A DNA stretch of 64,000 nucleotides from Streptococcus sp. X13SY08 (GCF_001182825.2 NZ_LFYO02000003.1:1-64000); one strand, 5' to 3'. Counted from the stretch's first letter, positions 8,686-21,033 are shown. Notes: a model not told the origin generated them from the sequence alone. Numbers and translations are program-made.

Positions 8686-11600
8686 ATGGATAAACGTATT
8701 TTCGTTGAGAAAAAAGCTAATTTTGGTATTAAATCAGAGTCATTGGTTAAGGAGATGACGCATAATCTTCAACTATCAACATTGAAAGATTTGCGACTTA
8801 TACAGGTTTACGATGTTTTTGGTTTGGCAGAAGACTTGTTTGAGCGTGCGGAAAAACATGTTTTTTCTGAGCAGGTGACGGACAATATTTTAACTGAAGC
8901 GGATGTGTTGGCGGAACTTGACAACTACATTTTCTTTGCTGTTGAGAGCTTGCCTGGCCAATTTGATCAGCGTGCAGCATCTGCTCAAGAAGCTCTGCTA
9001 TTGCTTGGAAGTGCTAGTGATGTTGTCATCACTACAGCTCAACTTTATTTATTGAACAAGGATATTGCAACTACAGAACTTGAGACTGTGAAACACTATT
9101 TGCATCGGACAGGACGATTCCAAATTTAGATTTCTTTGCGACTTATACCGCTGAGGATTTTTCCAAGTATAAGGTAGAGCAGGGGTTGGCTATGGAGGTT
9201 GATGACCTTATTTTCATTCAAGCCTACTTCAAATCAACGGGGCGCGTGCCGACAGAAACTGAATTGAAAGTATTGGATACCTACTGGTCTGATCACTGTC
9301 GTCATACGACCTTTGAGACGGAAATGAGAACGATTGATTTTTCAGCATCGAAATTTCAAAAACAATTACAGACAACCTACGATAAATATCTTGCTATGCG
9401 TGAGGAATTGGGACGTTCTCACAAACCACAAACACTCATGGATATGGCGACGACTTTCGGTCGCTATGAGCGTGCCAATGGCCGCTTAGATGATATGGAA
9501 GCGTCTGATGAAATTAATGCTTGCTCCGTTGAAATTGAGGTAGATGTGAATGGTGTGAAAGAGCCATGGCTCCTCATGTTTAAAAATGAAACGCACAATC
9601 ATCCAACGGAAATCGAGCCATTTGGTGGGGCAGCGACCTCTATTGGTGGAGCTATTCGTGACCCATTGTCAGGGCGGTCCTATGTTTACCAAGCCATGCG
9701 TATTTCAGGCGCTGGCGACATTACAACACCAATCGCTGGTACTCGCGCTGGGAAACTCCCTCAACAAGTGATTTCAAAAACGGCGGCGCACGGCTATTCC
9801 TCATACGGAAATCAAATTGGTCTTGCGACAACCTATGTCAAGGAATATTTCCATCCAGGTTTCGTCGCAAAACGCATGGAGCTAGGTGCGGTAGTTGGTG
9901 CTGCTCCTAAGAAAAATGTGATTCGTGAGCAACCAGAAACTGGCGATGTAGTGATTCTTATTGGAGGTAAAACAGGGCGTGATGGTATTGGTGGTGCGAC
10001 AGGTTCTTCTAAAATTCAAACAGTGGAATCTGTAGAAACAGCTGGTGCTGAGGTTCAAAAAGGGAATGCTATTGAAGAGCGTAAGATTCAACGTCTTTTC
10101 CGTAATGGTGAAGTGACTCGTTTGATCAAGAAATCAAATGACTTTGGTGCAGGTGGTGTTTGTGTGGCTATTGGTGAATTGGCTGATGGTCTGGAGATTG
10201 ACTTGGACAAGGTGCCTCTTAAATATCAAGGGCTAAATGGAACAGAAATTGCTATTTCAGAATCACAAGAGCGGATGTCGGTTGTCGTTCGTCCTAAAGA
10301 TGTAGAGCAATTTATTGCAGAATGTACCAAAGAAAATATCAATGCTGTTGCTGTAGCAAGGGTTACTGAAAAACCAAATCTTGTCATGACTTGGAATGGA
10401 CAAACCATTGTTGATATTGAACGTCGTTTTCTGGATACCAATGGTGTTCGTGTAGTGGTAGATGCTAAGGTAGTTGACAAGTCTGTCAACTTACCCGAAA
10501 AACGAATAACATCAGGCTTCAAACCCTTTTTGATTCGTCTGTTGGTCGTTCAACGGTTAACCATCCAATCGGTGGTCGCTATCAGCTCACACCGACTGAG
10601 GCTTCTGTCCAAAAATTACCTGTACAAAATGGTGTGACTACAACCGCATCAGTCATAGCGCAAGGATATAATCCTTACATCGCTGAGTGGTCTCCATATC
10701 ACGGTGCAGTCTACGCCGTTATCGAGGCGACAGTCCGCTTGGTAGCATCCGGTGCCAATTGGTCCAAGGCTAGATTCTCTTACCAAGAATACTTCGAGCG
10801 GATGGACAAACAAGCAGAGCGTTTTGGACAGCCTGTAGCAGCTCTTCTTGGCTCTATTGAAGCACAAATTCAACTTGGTTTACCATCCATCGGGGGCAAA
10901 GACTCCATGTCTGGGACTTTTGAAGAATTAACGGTACCTCCGACGCTAGTTGCTTTTGGTGTAACGACAGTACATTCACAACAAGTACTGTCTCCAGAAT
11001 TTAAAGCGGCAGGCGAGAACATTTACTATATTCCTGGTCAAGCGATTTCTGAAGATGTTGATTTTGGTCTTATTAAGGCTAATTTTACCAAGTTTGAGGC
11101 CATTCAAGCAGTGCATAGTATCACATCTGCATCGGCTGTAAAATATGGTGGTATCATGGAATGTTTGGCGCTTGCTAGCTTTGGTAATCGTATTGGAGCT
11201 TCGATCGAATTGAAAGATCTTGACAGTAGCTTGACAGCTCAGTTGGGTGGCTTTATCTTTACATCGAGTGAAGAAATTGCGGATGCTATTAAGATTGGTC
11301 ACACGACTGAAGACTTTACACTTGTTGTCAATGATGTCAACTTATCTGGTGCTAGCTTATTAGAAGCCTACGAAGGAACGTTAGAAGGTGTTTATCCAAC
11401 TGTCTTTGAGCAACAAACGAAATTAAAAGAAGTTCCTGCTGTGGTTTCGGATGTGATTGTCAATGCTAAGGAAACTGTTGAAAGACCACTGGTTTATATA
11501 CCTGTTTTCCCGGGGACAAACTCAGAATATGATTCGGCGAAGGCTTTCGAGCAAGCTGGAGCAATAGTTAATTTGGTACCATTTTTAACTTTGGATGAAG

Positions 11601-12231
11601 GAGCCATTGAAGAATCCGTTGATACGATGGTTGACAACATTTGTAAAGCAAACATTATCTTTTTTGCGGGTGGCTTTTCAGCTGCTGACGAGCCAGATGG
11701 CTCTGCTAAATTCATCGTAAATATCTTACTTAATGGCAAGGTCCGCTCTGCTATTGACAGTTTTATAGAAAAAGGCGGACTGATTATAGGAATCTGTAAT
11801 GGTTTCCAGGCCCTTGTTAAGTCTGGACTTCTGCCTTATGGTAATTTTGAAGATAGTAATGACAATTCACCAACCCTCTTTTATAACGATGCTAACCAAC
11901 ACGTGGCTAAGATGGTGGAAACTCGCATCGCTAATACCAACTCTCCATGGCTTGCAGGCGTGGAAGTTGGGGATGTACATACTATTCCAGTCTCACATGG
12001 CGAAGGGAAATTTGTCGTAACGGCTGAGGAATTCGCAGAACTCCGTGACCATGGTCAAATCTTTAGTCAATATGTGAATTTTGATGGCGAGCCAAGCATG
12101 GAATCTAAATATAATCCAAACGGTTCTATCAATGCTATTGAAGGCATTACAAGCAGGAATAAAATATTCCAGGAAACAAAGATCAAAAACTCTTTGAATC
12201 AGCAGTTTGCTACTTTACAACAGGAAAATAA
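8686..12231 (+). pseudogene. purL: Phosphoribosylformylglycinamidine synthase PurL, three internal deletions
   Basis: This is the single-chain FGAM synthase (about 1240 residues in streptococci), converting FGAR and glutamine to FGAM. Three frames carry it: 8686-9116 (N-terminal domain), 9117-10514 (SDHCRHTTFET, FKNETHNHPTEIEPFGGAAT), and about 10516-12231 (GGKDSMSGTFEE, then the glutaminase domain with Cys in GICNGFQAL). About 25 codons are lost near 9115, about 21 codons plus one base near 10515, and about 18 codons near 12163. The last loss removes the MGHSER region, which supplies the glutaminase His and Glu. The true-frame end NIPGNKDQ ... TTGK stops at 12231. It cannot yield a full enzyme as written. 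Confidence 0.9.
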
Positions 12232-12233
12232 TC

Positions 12234-13501
12234 ATGTTTGAAAAAAAATCTCTCAATGAAGAATGTGGCGTCTTTGGTATCTGGGGTCATCCTCAGGCTG
12301 CTCAAGTTACTTATTTCGGACTTCACGCTCTACAGCATCGAGGTCAGGAAGGGGCAGGAATTGTTTCAAATGACAAAGGGGAGCTTCGTGGTCATCGAGC
12401 AACAGGCCTCTTATCTGAAGTCTTTAAGAATCAAGAAGATTTGGAACATTTAACTGGCAGCGCAGCTATTGGTCACGTCCGTTATGCAACAGCAGGCTCT
12501 GCTGACATCCGTAATATTCAGCCCTTCCTTTATAAATTTCACGATGGACAATTTGGGCTTTGTCACAATGGTAGCCAACATTTGAGTTTTATGGACAAGG
12601 TTAAAGAGGCATTGTCCACAGTCAAAGGTGGTTTTGCGTACTTGCTCATGACGGAGGACAAAATGATTGCAGCGCTTGATCCCAATGCTTTTCGTCCCTT
12701 GTCTATTGGTCAAATGCAAAATGGTGCTTGGGTTGTATCCTCGGAAACATGTGCTTTTGAAGTGATTGGTGCTAAATGGGTGCGTGATGTAGAACCTGGT
12801 GAGGTAATTGTCATTGATGATAAGGGCATCCATTATGATACCTATACTGATAAGACTCAATTGGCAATCTGTTCTATGGAATACGTCTACTTTGCTCGTC
12901 CTGACTCGATTATTCATGGTGTCAATGCTCATACAGCTCGTAAGAATATGGGGAAAAGGCTGGCACAAGAATTCGAGTACGCAGCAGATATCGTGGTTGG
13001 TGTTCCAACTTCTTCACTCAGTGCTGCTATGGGATTTGCCGAAGAATCAGGACTACCCAATGAGATGGGATTGGTCAAAAACCAATATACCCAAAGGACC
13101 TTCATCCAACCAACGCAAGAGTTGCGTGAGCAGGGTGTGCGTATGAAGTTATCAGCTGTTTCTGGTGTCGTAAAAGACAAGCGAGTGGTCATGGTTGACG
13201 ACTCTATCGTGCGGGGAACAACCTCACGCCGCATAGTGAGACTACTTCGCGAAGCTGGTGCCAAGGAAGTTCATGTGGCTATTGGAAGTCCAGAGCTATA
13301 ATCGGAGCTGACAGCCTAACTTATCTATCTTTGGACGGCATGATTGATTCTATCGGTCTTGAAACAGATGTACCGAATGGTGGCCTGTGTGTGGCTTATT
13401 TTGATGGTAACTATCCAACACCTCTTTATGATTACGAAGAAGAATATCTACTTAGTTTAGAAGAAAAAACAAGCTTCTATATCGAAAAGGTAATGAAATA
13501 G
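12234..13501 (+). pseudogene. purF: Amidophosphoribosyltransferase PurF, two internal deletions
   Basis: PurF commits PRPP to purine synthesis and is normally about 480 residues. Nucleophile Cys11 follows the short propeptide in [31 protein letters not shown], the PRPP loop [17 protein letters not shown] and the C-terminal GGLCVAYFD are all present. After LCHNG about 33 codons are missing in frame near 12572. After AIGSP about 30 codons are missing out of frame near 13295; the C-terminus [10 protein letters not shown] ... EEKTSFY continues in another frame to 13501. It starts 2 bp after the true purL stop. Confidence 0.9.
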
Positions 13502-13593
13502 CTCTGCTATTAGGAAGACAAAGTGCTTGTCACTAAGTTGACAACATGTTGACAAGATTGACAGGATTGTAATAGAAAAGAAAGGACTTATAA

Positions 13594-14619
13594 ATGTCTA
13601 AAAACAAAAATTCCTATGCAAAATCAGGAGTGGATGTTGAAGCCGGCTATGAAGTTGTCGAGCGCATCAAGAAACATGTGGCACGCACGGAACGAATTGG
13701 AGTGATGGGCGCTCTTGGGGGCTTCGGAGGGATATTCGACTTGACCCAGATGGGCGTCAAAGAGCCGGTCCTTATTTCTGGTACGGATGGTGTGGGGACA
13801 AAGCTCATGCTGGCTATCAATTATGACAAACATGATACCATTGGTCAGGACTGTGTAGCTATGTGTGTCAATGATATCATTGCTACGGGTGCAGAGCCCC
13901 TTTACTTTCTTGACTATATCGCAACTGGAAAAAATGTGCCTAGTAAGTTAGAGCAGGTAGTTGCAGGCGTAGCTGAAGGTTGTGTCCAAGCTGGGTGCGC
14001 TCTTATTGGTGGTGAAACGGCTGAAATGCCTGATATGTATGGCAAAGATGATTATGACTTAGCTGGTTTTGCGGTTGGTGTCGCCGAGAAATCTAACATT
14101 ATTGACGGTTCAAAAGTTGAGGAGGGAGATATTCTCTTAGGTCTTGCTTCAAGCGGAATTCATTCTAATGGCTACTCTCTTGTGCGTCGTGTGTTTGCGG
14201 ATTATACGGGTGAAGAGGAATTGCCAGAATTAGAAGGTAAAAAGCTGAAGGACGTTTTGCTTGAGCCGACTCGTATCTATGTTAAGACCATCCTTCCTTT
14301 GGTTAAGGAAAATTTGGTTAATGGTATTGCCCCTATCACTGGTGGTGGTTTTATTGAGAATATCCCACGAATGTTCTCGGATGAACTTGCTGCTAAAATT
14401 GATGAAAGTAAAGTACCCGTTTTGCCGATTTTCAAAGCTCTTGAAAAATATGGCAATATTCCGCACGAGGAAATGTTTGAAATTTTTAACATGGGGCTAG
14501 GTCTCGTGCTAGCAATCAGTCCTCGAAATATGGAACAGGTTAAAGCTTTAATTGATGAAGAGGTCTACGAAATTGGTCGTATCATCAAAAAATCTGATGC
14601 TAGTGTGGTGATCCAATGA
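13594..14619 (+). CDS. purM: Phosphoribosylformylglycinamidine cyclo-ligase (AIR synthase)
   Basis: PurM closes the imidazole ring of FGAM to give AIR, using ATP. The 341-residue length is normal. Signatures are [47 protein letters not shown] and [22 protein letters not shown] precedes the ATG. The stop overlaps the purN start by 4 bp. The gene is intact. Confidence 0.96.
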   Translation: MSKNKNSYAKSGVDVEAGYEVVERIKKHVARTERIGVMGALGGFGGIFDLTQMGVKEPVLISGTDGVGTKLMLAINYDKHDTIGQDCVAMCVNDIIATGAEPLYFLDYIATGKNVPSKLEQVVAGVAEGCVQAGCALIGGETAEMPDMYGKDDYDLAGFAVGVAEKSNIIDGSKVEEGDILLGLASSGIHSNGYSLVRRVFADYTGEEELPELEGKKLKDVLLEPTRIYVKTILPLVKENLVNGIAPITGGGFIENIPRMFSDELAAKIDESKVPVLPIFKALEKYGNIPHEEMFEIFNMGLGLVLAISPRNMEQVKALIDEEVYEIGRIIKKSDASVVIQ

Positions 14620-15164
14620 GGATAGCCGTATTTGCCTCAGGGAATGGTTCAAATTTCCAAACCATTGCAGAGCAGTTTTCTGTTGAATTGGTCTTTTCAG
14701 ATCATCGGGATGCTTATGTCCTTGAACGTGCTCAAAATCTTGGTATCCAGACGACGGCTTTTGAGCTCAAGGAATTTGATAGCAAAATAGATTATGAAAA
14801 AGCTATCGTGACTATGCTTGATGAGCGTCAGATTGATTTGGTGTGTCTAGCCGGCTACATGAAGATTGTTGGACTAACTTTACTAGCTACTTACGAAGGA
14901 CGGATTATCAATATTCATCCGGCCTATTTGCCAGAATTTCCAGGTGCCCACGGTATTAAAGAGGCTTGGGATGCTGGTGTGTCTGAGTCTGGTGTTACTA
15001 TTCATTGGGTTGACAGTGGTGTTGATACGGGGAAAATTATCAAGCAAGTCCGTGTGCCACGACTGGAAAACGATACCTTTGAAAGTTTTGAAGCTAGAAT
15101 CCATGAAGCAGAGTATCAACTCTATCCTCAAGTCTTGAAAAAGCTTGGAGTGTGGGAAAAATAG
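14616..15164 (+). CDS. purN: Phosphoribosylglycinamide formyltransferase (10-formyl-THF)
   Basis: PurN transfers a formyl group from 10-formyltetrahydrofolate to GAR. The 182-residue length is normal. The N-terminal loop [12 protein letters not shown] binds phosphate, [17 protein letters not shown] holds the catalytic Asn-His region, and [15 protein letters not shown] follows with the catalytic Asp. It overlaps purM by ATGA and is translationally coupled. Confidence 0.95.
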   Translation: MRIAVFASGNGSNFQTIAEQFSVELVFSDHRDAYVLERAQNLGIQTTAFELKEFDSKIDYEKAIVTMLDERQIDLVCLAGYMKIVGLTLLATYEGRIINIHPAYLPEFPGAHGIKEAWDAGVSESGVTIHWVDSGVDTGKIIKQVRVPRLENDTFESFEARIHEAEYQLYPQVLKKLGVWEK

Positions 15165-15212
15165 TCTATTTTTGATACAATAAATCAAAAACAGATACAT
15201 GGAGAAATGCTT

Positions 15213-15371
15213 ATGCTAAAGAAAATCATCACTTTTATTCTCACTTTTCTTTTGGTGACTCTACTCATCAATCATGTCATTTTGGCGACTCTGGACACTC
15301 CTGTGCGTTTGACCTTAGCTTACGGGATAGCCTTGATTATTTCAGGATTTAGTATGACAAGGCTAAAATAA
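15213..15371 (+). CDS. Small hydrophobic membrane protein, unknown
   Basis: The 52-residue product (MLKKIITFILTFLLV...) has two predicted transmembrane helices, about residues 4-22 and 31-48, and a short basic C-terminus. ATG 15213 is preferred over the in-frame ATG 15207 because GGAG lies 8-9 bp upstream. It sits inside the purine cluster between purN and a decayed acetyltransferase. I recognise no family. Confidence 0.5.
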   Translation: MLKKIITFILTFLLVTLLINHVILATLDTPVRLTLAYGIALIISGFSMTRLK

Positions 15372-15473
15372 AAGAGGGAATGATTGATCCGAAATTAGTG
15401 GAGAAGCAGATTTGAGTGCGTAATGGAGAGGGTTGATGGATTATTTGTCGCACTATTCGTCGCTTTTTGTTGA

Positions 15474-15632
15474 GGCTTGGCAAAAGCTGTTGCTGCAAAA
15501 TTAATACTGACCTGTCTATCTAAGAATCTCTATCCCAGCTGGGACACTCATACAAAGATTTCATTAGCTTTAGCTGAAAAGTTAGGATACCAATCTTCAC
15601 ATGACTATTTAGCCTTTGAAATCGCTTGGTAG
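15474..15632 (+). pseudogene. C-terminal remnant of a GNAT acetyltransferase
   Basis: Translation of this frame gives GLAKAVAAKLILTCL, then YPSWDTHTKISLALAEKLGY and SHDYLAFEI, ending at TAG 15630. This matches the C-terminal pattern of GNAT acetyltransferases of the W-D-x-x-N/T-x-x-S...LAEKLGY type. The frame is closed by a TGA immediately upstream, and no N-terminal acetyl-CoA domain is visible in 15372-15473. I infer a decayed or mostly deleted gene. Confidence 0.6.
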
Positions 15633-15686
15633 AATAGGATATCACAAGTAAATTTTCACAGATTATATGAAACATAAGGAGAAATC

Positions 15687-17237
15687 ATGACAAACAAACG
15701 CGCACTGATTAGCGTATCCGACAAAGCAGGCATTGTCACATTTGCCCAAGAACTGAAAAAACTTGGATGGGACATTATTTCGACTGGTGGAACTAGGGTT
15801 GCTCTTGATGAGGCAGGTGTTGAGACGATTGCTATTGATGATGTGACAGGTTTCCCTGAGATGATGGATGGTCGTGTCAAGACTCTCCATCCGAATATTC
15901 ATGGTGGGCTTTTAGCGCGTCGTGATATGGACAGCCACTTGCAGGCAGCTAGAGACAATAAGATTGACCTCATTGATCTTGTGGTAGTTAACCTGTATCC
16001 ATTTAAGGAGACCATTCTTCGTCCTGATGTGACGTACGATTTGGCAGTAGAAAATATCGATATCGGTGGGCCGTCCATGCTCCGTTCGGCTGCTAAAAAT
16101 CACGACAGCGTGACAGTGGTAGTTGATCCTGCGGATTATACAACTGTTTTAGAAGAATTAGCTAGCGCCGGTAAGACGACTTACGAGACACGCCAGCGTT
16201 TAGCAGCAAAAGTTTTCCGTCATACCGCGGCCTACGACGCTTTGATTGCGGAATACTTTACAGCGCAAGTTGGTGAAGAGAAACCAGAAAAACTTACCCT
16301 GACGTACGACCTCAAACAACCAATGCGCTATGGTGAAAATCCTCAACAAGATGCAGATTTCTACCAAAAAGCCATTCCGACAGATTATTCTATCGCCTCA
16401 GCTAAGCAACTCAATGGGAAGGAATTGTCCTTTAATAACATCCGTGATGCTGATGCGGCGATTCGTATCATTCGCGATTTTAAAGAACGTCCAACCGTTG
16501 TGGCACTGAAACATATGAACCCTTGTGGAATCGGTCAAGCCGACGACATTGAAACAGCTTGGGATTATTGTTATGAGGCGGACCCTATTTCTATTTTTGG
16601 TGGTATCGTGGTTCTCAATAGAGAAGTTGATGCCGCGACAGCTGAGAAGATGCATCCTATCTTCCTCGAAATTATTATTGCACCGTCTTACTCTGATGAA
16701 GCACTAGCTATTTTAACGAATAAGAAGAAAAACTTGCGCATTTTGGAATTGCCTTTTGATGCGCAAGATGCTAGTGAAGATGAATCCGAGTATACAGGTG
16801 TGGTTGGTGGAATTTTGGTGCAAAACCAAGATGTTATCAAAGAAAGTCCGATTGACTGGAAAGTGGTAACCGAGCGTCAGCCTTCTAGCAAAGAAGCGAC
16901 TGCTCTTGAGTTTGCGTGGAAAGCTATTAAATACGTGAAGTCAAATGGGATTTTGATTGCTAATGATCATATGACATTGGGGGTCGGACCTGGACAAACC
17001 AACCGTGTAGCTTCTGTACGCATCGCTGTTGAGCAGGCTAAAGATCGTCTTGATGGTGCAGTTCTTGCCTCAGATGCTTTCTTCCCATTTGCGGATAATA
17101 TTGAAGAAATTGCTGCTGCTGGTATCAAAGTCATTATCCAACCAGGTGGTTCCGTTCGTGACCAAGATTCCATTGACGCGGCCAATAAACATGGTATTGC
17201 GATGATATTTACGGGTGTAAGACATTTTAGACATTGA
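15687..17237 (+). CDS. purH: Bifunctional AICAR transformylase / IMP cyclohydrolase
   Basis: PurH carries out the last two steps to IMP. The 516-residue length is normal. The N-terminal MGS-like cyclohydrolase domain (about 1-195) shows [15 protein letters not shown] and [13 protein letters not shown]. The transformylase domain shows LRYGENPQQ-type text ([14 protein letters not shown]), [12 protein letters not shown], and ends GVRHFRH. AAGGAG precedes the ATG. The gene is intact and is followed by a terminator that closes the first purine block. Confidence 0.96.
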   Translation: MTNKRALISVSDKAGIVTFAQELKKLGWDIISTGGTRVALDEAGVETIAIDDVTGFPEMMDGRVKTLHPNIHGGLLARRDMDSHLQAARDNKIDLIDLVVVNLYPFKETILRPDVTYDLAVENIDIGGPSMLRSAAKNHDSVTVVVDPADYTTVLEELASAGKTTYETRQRLAAKVFRHTAAYDALIAEYFTAQVGEEKPEKLTLTYDLKQPMRYGENPQQDADFYQKAIPTDYSIASAKQLNGKELSFNNIRDADAAIRIIRDFKERPTVVALKHMNPCGIGQADDIETAWDYCYEADPISIFGGIVVLNREVDAATAEKMHPIFLEIIIAPSYSDEALAILTNKKKNLRILELPFDAQDASEDESEYTGVVGGILVQNQDVIKESPIDWKVVTERQPSSKEATALEFAWKAIKYVKSNGILIANDHMTLGVGPGQTNRVASVRIAVEQAKDRLDGAVLASDAFFPFADNIEEIAAAGIKVIIQPGGSVRDQDSIDAANKHGIAMIFTGVRHFRH

Positions 17238-17310
17238 GGCTTTTATAGAGAATAGTAGACTCCATTTAGCAAGAGCTAAAGAACAGTACCATTTTTCATT
17301 ATAAGGTGAC

Positions 17311-17341
17311 AGAGGTTGGTCATTTTCCCAACCTCTTTTTT
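17311..17341 (+). terminator. purH terminator
   Basis: AGAGGTTGG pairs with CCAACCTCT, followed by TTTTTT. Confidence 0.88.
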
Positions 17342-17521
17342 GATAGAAATGAGAGAGATAATGTAGGTTTGAAAATTCCTATGCACTATGACAGTTGATC
17401 TGATGAGAGATTAAGGTTGGTGAAAGGAAAATTTAAGTCTGTTGTAAGTTAGATAGTCTATACTATCATCAATCTAGCAAGAGTTAGAGCAAAACTTTTT
17501 TCATAAATCTCCTAGAAAATT

Positions 17522-17546
17522 CCAGTTCACATGAGCTGGCTTTTTC
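17522..17546 (+). terminator. Second hairpin terminator
   Basis: CCAGTTCA-CA-TGAGCTGG is followed by CTTTTTCGTTT. The stretch 17342-17521 between the two terminators shows nothing I can name. Confidence 0.6.
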
Positions 17547-17550
17547 GTTT

Positions 17551-17583
17551 AAAAAAGCCCAACTCGCTCTATTTGGAGTTGGG
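17551..17583 (-). terminator. Terminator of the tetR gene
   Basis: CCCAACTC pairs with GAGTTGGG, and an A run on the plus strand at 17551-17556 gives the U tract on the minus strand. Confidence 0.8.
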
Positions 17584-17592
17584 AATGATTGT

Positions 17593-18126
17593 TTATGGGA
17601 GTAATTTAATGAGGAAATTAGTCATTTCCTGTGGGCTTTCTTTCTTGCCATTGCTAATCCACGCTTGGCAGATACCGACAATAGCGTGTGAGAAGTAAAT
17701 GCTGGTGTATTCTTTTTCATTGGGATTGAGATTTGGACGATTGACTGTTTCACCTAAGTCTTTGGATAGCAGAAGACGGACTTTATTGAGGATGAACCCT
17801 TGTAATTCCTGAGTTCCGTTATGACTGAGAAGAGCGGATAAGAGCTCTTCTTTAGCTAAAAGAGTAAACATATCCAAGAGTGCAGCGGCCTTGTCTCCTT
17901 CGCGAGATACAATAATATGCTCCAATTCTTTGAAAAAAGCTTTCTGGTAGTACTCAATCATCTCATATTTATCTTTATAATGAGTATAGAAGCTAGAGCG
18001 GCTAATTCCAGCTGTTTTGGCTAGTTCAATGGTGGTAATATCATTGAAGTTGTTTTTTTCCAAACAAGTAACCATGGCATGGAAGAGGGCTTTTCTTGTG
18101 TTTTCTTTTCGTTTGTCACGTGCCAT
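17593..18126 (-). CDS. TetR/AcrR-family regulator
   Basis: The 177-residue product has an N-terminal TetR helix-turn-helix (about residues 10-55, ITTIELAKTAGISRSSFYTHY) and a C-terminal ligand domain of the YhgE-associated type. It is divergent from the YhgE/Pip membrane gene, with about 130 bp between starts. By analogy it likely represses that gene; this is inference. The gene is intact. Confidence 0.88.
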   Translation of the reverse strand: MARDKRKENTRKALFHAMVTCLEKNNFNDITTIELAKTAGISRSSFYTHYKDKYEMIEYYQKAFFKELEHIIVSREGDKAAALLDMFTLLAKEELLSALLSHNGTQELQGFILNKVRLLLSKDLGETVNRPNLNPNEKEYTSIYFSHAIVGICQAWISNGKKESPQEMTNFLIKLLP

Positions 18127-18257
18127 GACAATCTCCTATTCTACGGTTTTACACACGATGTCCAAAAACAAATTTTTAAACTTGATTATTCTTTTGGAAC
18201 TTGTATAATATATTTTATCATAAAAATAGACATAGCGTCTAAATGGGAGAGAAAAAA

Positions 18258-20435
18258 TTGTTAGAACGAGCAGAAAAATTTAAACGAGCTAAATTGTGGA
18301 TTACACTGGTAGGAATTTCCCTTATACCAGCCCTTTATAATTTGATTTTCCTTTCATCGATGTGGGATCCATATGGGCGTTTGGACCACTTGCCAGTTGC
18401 AGTTGTCAATCAGGATCAGGCAGCTAAGCTAAATGATGAGACCTTGACCATCGGCAATGATATGGTGGAAAAAATGAAGGACAGCGATGAGCTAGAATTT
18501 CATATGGTTTCTCAAAAAGATACTGAAGTAGGTCTGGAAGCAGGCGACTATTACATGGTGGTGACCTTACCAAAGGATTTGTCACAAAAAGCCACGACCC
18601 TTATGACGGATGATCCTCAGAAATTGGAAATCGATTATCAGACATCCAAGGGGCATAGCTTCGTTGCAGCCAAAATGAGCGATACTGCTATGACTTCGCT
18701 AAAAGAGTCCGTCTCTGAAACCATCACCGAGACATATACTAGCGCAGTTTTTGACAATATGCGGAGCTTGCAAACAGGGACGAAAGATGCCAGTTCGGGC
18801 AGTCAGGAATTATTATCTGGCAGTCAACGCTTAGCTACTGGTAGTCAAGACTTGTCAAATGGCTTGTCTGCTTTGTCCAAGGGAACGACGGACTTGTCCG
18901 CCGGAGCTGGAAAATTAAATAGTGGTCTTTCTCAGTATACCAATGGTGTTGGACAATTGGCTCCTGGTGCGCAGCAGTTGTCTCAAGGTTTAACAGCCTA
19001 CACAGAAGGGACTTCAGCATTAGCCAGTGGGGCTCAAGAACTGAATCAAAAATCAGCTGTTCTCTTAAATGGTGTGCAGCAATTAGCCGCTGGTTCAACA
19101 GACATGCAGCCTTTAGTAGATGGTGCTAATCGTTTGTCAGCTGGCTTAACACAACTGACCACTGCAAGCGGCTTGCCACAAACAGACCGTGCTCAAATCA
19201 ATCAACTCATTGCAGGAGGGGCTGAACCAATTGGCGACAGGACTTTCTGCTATGAATGGTTCTGTCAATACGGAGGGAATTACAAGTTTATTGACGGACA
19301 TCGCGAGTCAGGCAAAGAATATCCTAGCCTCTGCCAAAGTTGATCGCGCAGCAAGTCTATCTGCGGTGCAGGCAACGGCAGCTTATCAAAGTATGACCGC
19401 GGACCAGCAAGTTGAAATCAGTTCTGCTATTTCCCAAAGCCCTTCAAATTGGGACAAATTTCTGGTCAAATGATCCAGCTGCAAGCTGGAGTGTCTCAGC
19501 TCAATAGTCAAGCTCAAGTCGCTCTGTCTGGCGCTACTAATGCTCTTGGAAAATTGATGGGAGGTTTGGATCAGATCCACGCTGCTTTGCAGGACCAAAT
19601 CACCCCTGCAGGGCAACAAATTGCAACTGGCGTCTCCACTCTTCAAGGCAAGATGGCTCAAGGAAGCAATCAATTGGTGGATGGTGTAGCGACCAAGTTA
19701 AGAGACGGAGCTAGTCAATTGATAGACGGAAGTAATACCTTGACGGAAGACATAAACACACTAGCCACTTCCCTGCAAGATGCCAGTGACCAGCTTTCTC
19801 TTGTCTCTGTTTCAGATGAGAATGCTCAAGCTGTTTCACAACCTGTCAAAACCAAGAAGACAGATAGAGACAAGGTTGCAACAAACGGTGTCGGTCTTGC
19901 TCCTTACATGATGGCGGTATCGCTCATGGTGGTGGCCATTTCAACCAATGTTATTTTTGCAAAATCATTAGATGGGAAAAACTTTGCTAATCGCTGGGAT
20001 TGGGCTAAGAGTAAGCTCCTAGTTAATGGTAGCATTGCAACGGCAGCAGCTATTTTACTCTATGGTGCAGTTCGGTTGATTGGTCTCGTTCCTGCTCATC
20101 CTGCAGCAACTTTTGGTTTTACCCTCTTAATTGCTTGGACATTGATGGCCTTGGTGACTGCTTTGATTGGTTGGAATAGTCGATATGGTTCTTTTGTTGC
20201 TATGATTTTGTTGTTGTTGCAATTAGGATCTAGTGCAGGAACCTATCCAATTCAGCTCAGTCCAGGATTCTTTGGAAACATTCAGCCATTCTTGCCCGTT
20301 AGCTATGCCGTTTCAGGATTACGCCAAACGATTTCTCTATCTGGCGCCATTGGTAGTCAGGTAGTAGCTTTACTTATTTTCTTCCTGTTATTCTGCGGTT
20401 TTGGACTACTTGTTTTCCGATCAGAAGCAGAATAA
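18258..20435 (+). pseudogene. YhgE/Pip-family membrane protein, two frameshifts
   Basis: This encodes a large membrane protein of the ABC-2-like YhgE/Pip family (phage infection protein, type VII-linked). It has an N-terminal helix (about residues 15-35), a long extracellular region with Gly-Ser-Gln repeats (SGSQELLSGSQRLATGS), and about five C-terminal helices. TTG 18258 is preferred as start because GGGAGAG lies 5 bp upstream; the ATG at 18243 has no ribosome site. An extra G in the run 19218-19221 shifts the frame, and a second lesion near 19446 restores it. The C-terminal half is open from about 19449. It is paired with the divergent TetR gene. Confidence 0.82.
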
Positions 20436-20510
20436 TTAGTCATTAGAAGCCCCAATAATAGCGAAAAAACTGAAAATTTGATGGTTATGCTTGTCAGATT
20501 TAAGCAAAAT

Positions 20511-20545
20511 ACCCTATCAATTCCTAATTGATGGGGTGTTTTTTG
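20511..20545 (+). terminator. Terminator after the YhgE gene
   Basis: ACCCTATCAAT-tccta-ATTGATGGGGT is followed by GTTTTTTG. Confidence 0.85.
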
Positions 20546-20583
20546 TGTTTATTCTGAAAGACTTGTCCTGTTACAGAGTCCCT

Positions 20584-20901
20584 TTAATTTGGATAAATAT
20601 AGGTTGTGACACCATCTGCGACAGGATTGAACCAGCCACGGAAATCACCAACATATTGCTTGCCAGCATAGTTGGATTCCTTGACGCGGATGCGCATTGC
20701 ACTCTCAACCTGAGTAGACCAAGTTGCTACATCAATAGACTGAATATCAAAACTAGCATTCGCCTTTTCCGTCTCTGGAAAAATAGCAGAGCTCTCAGCA
20801 GAAAAGGAATCAGAACTTGACTGCGCAAAAGCCACAGGTTGTTGAGCCAAACTAGCCAGCAAAACCGCTGACGACAATAATAGTGTTGAATATTTTTTCA
20901 T
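20584..20901 (-). pseudogene. Secreted CHAP-type protein with catalytic core deleted
   Basis: The 105-residue frame has an intact signal peptide (ending near AFAQSS, residue 27), about 40 residues of Ser/Glu-rich linker, and then only the last about 35 residues of a CHAP domain, [15 protein letters not shown] through GVTTYIYPN. These align with the very end of the PcsB CHAP domain at 2940-3051. The part holding the catalytic Cys and His is missing; the junction lies near 20690-20720, in frame. AGGAGG precedes the ATG. A short secreted tail is encoded but cannot be a hydrolase. Confidence 0.75.
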
Positions 20902-21033
20902 TCATTTCCTCCTACCTAACCAATTCGACAATTAACATGGAAAATTTGAAAAAATTTTGGAGGGGAGGTCTGCTGCTTAATGGGGAGGGGGAATTTTGAG
21001 GATAGCTTTGGATTTGTTTAAGCAAGTCAGACT

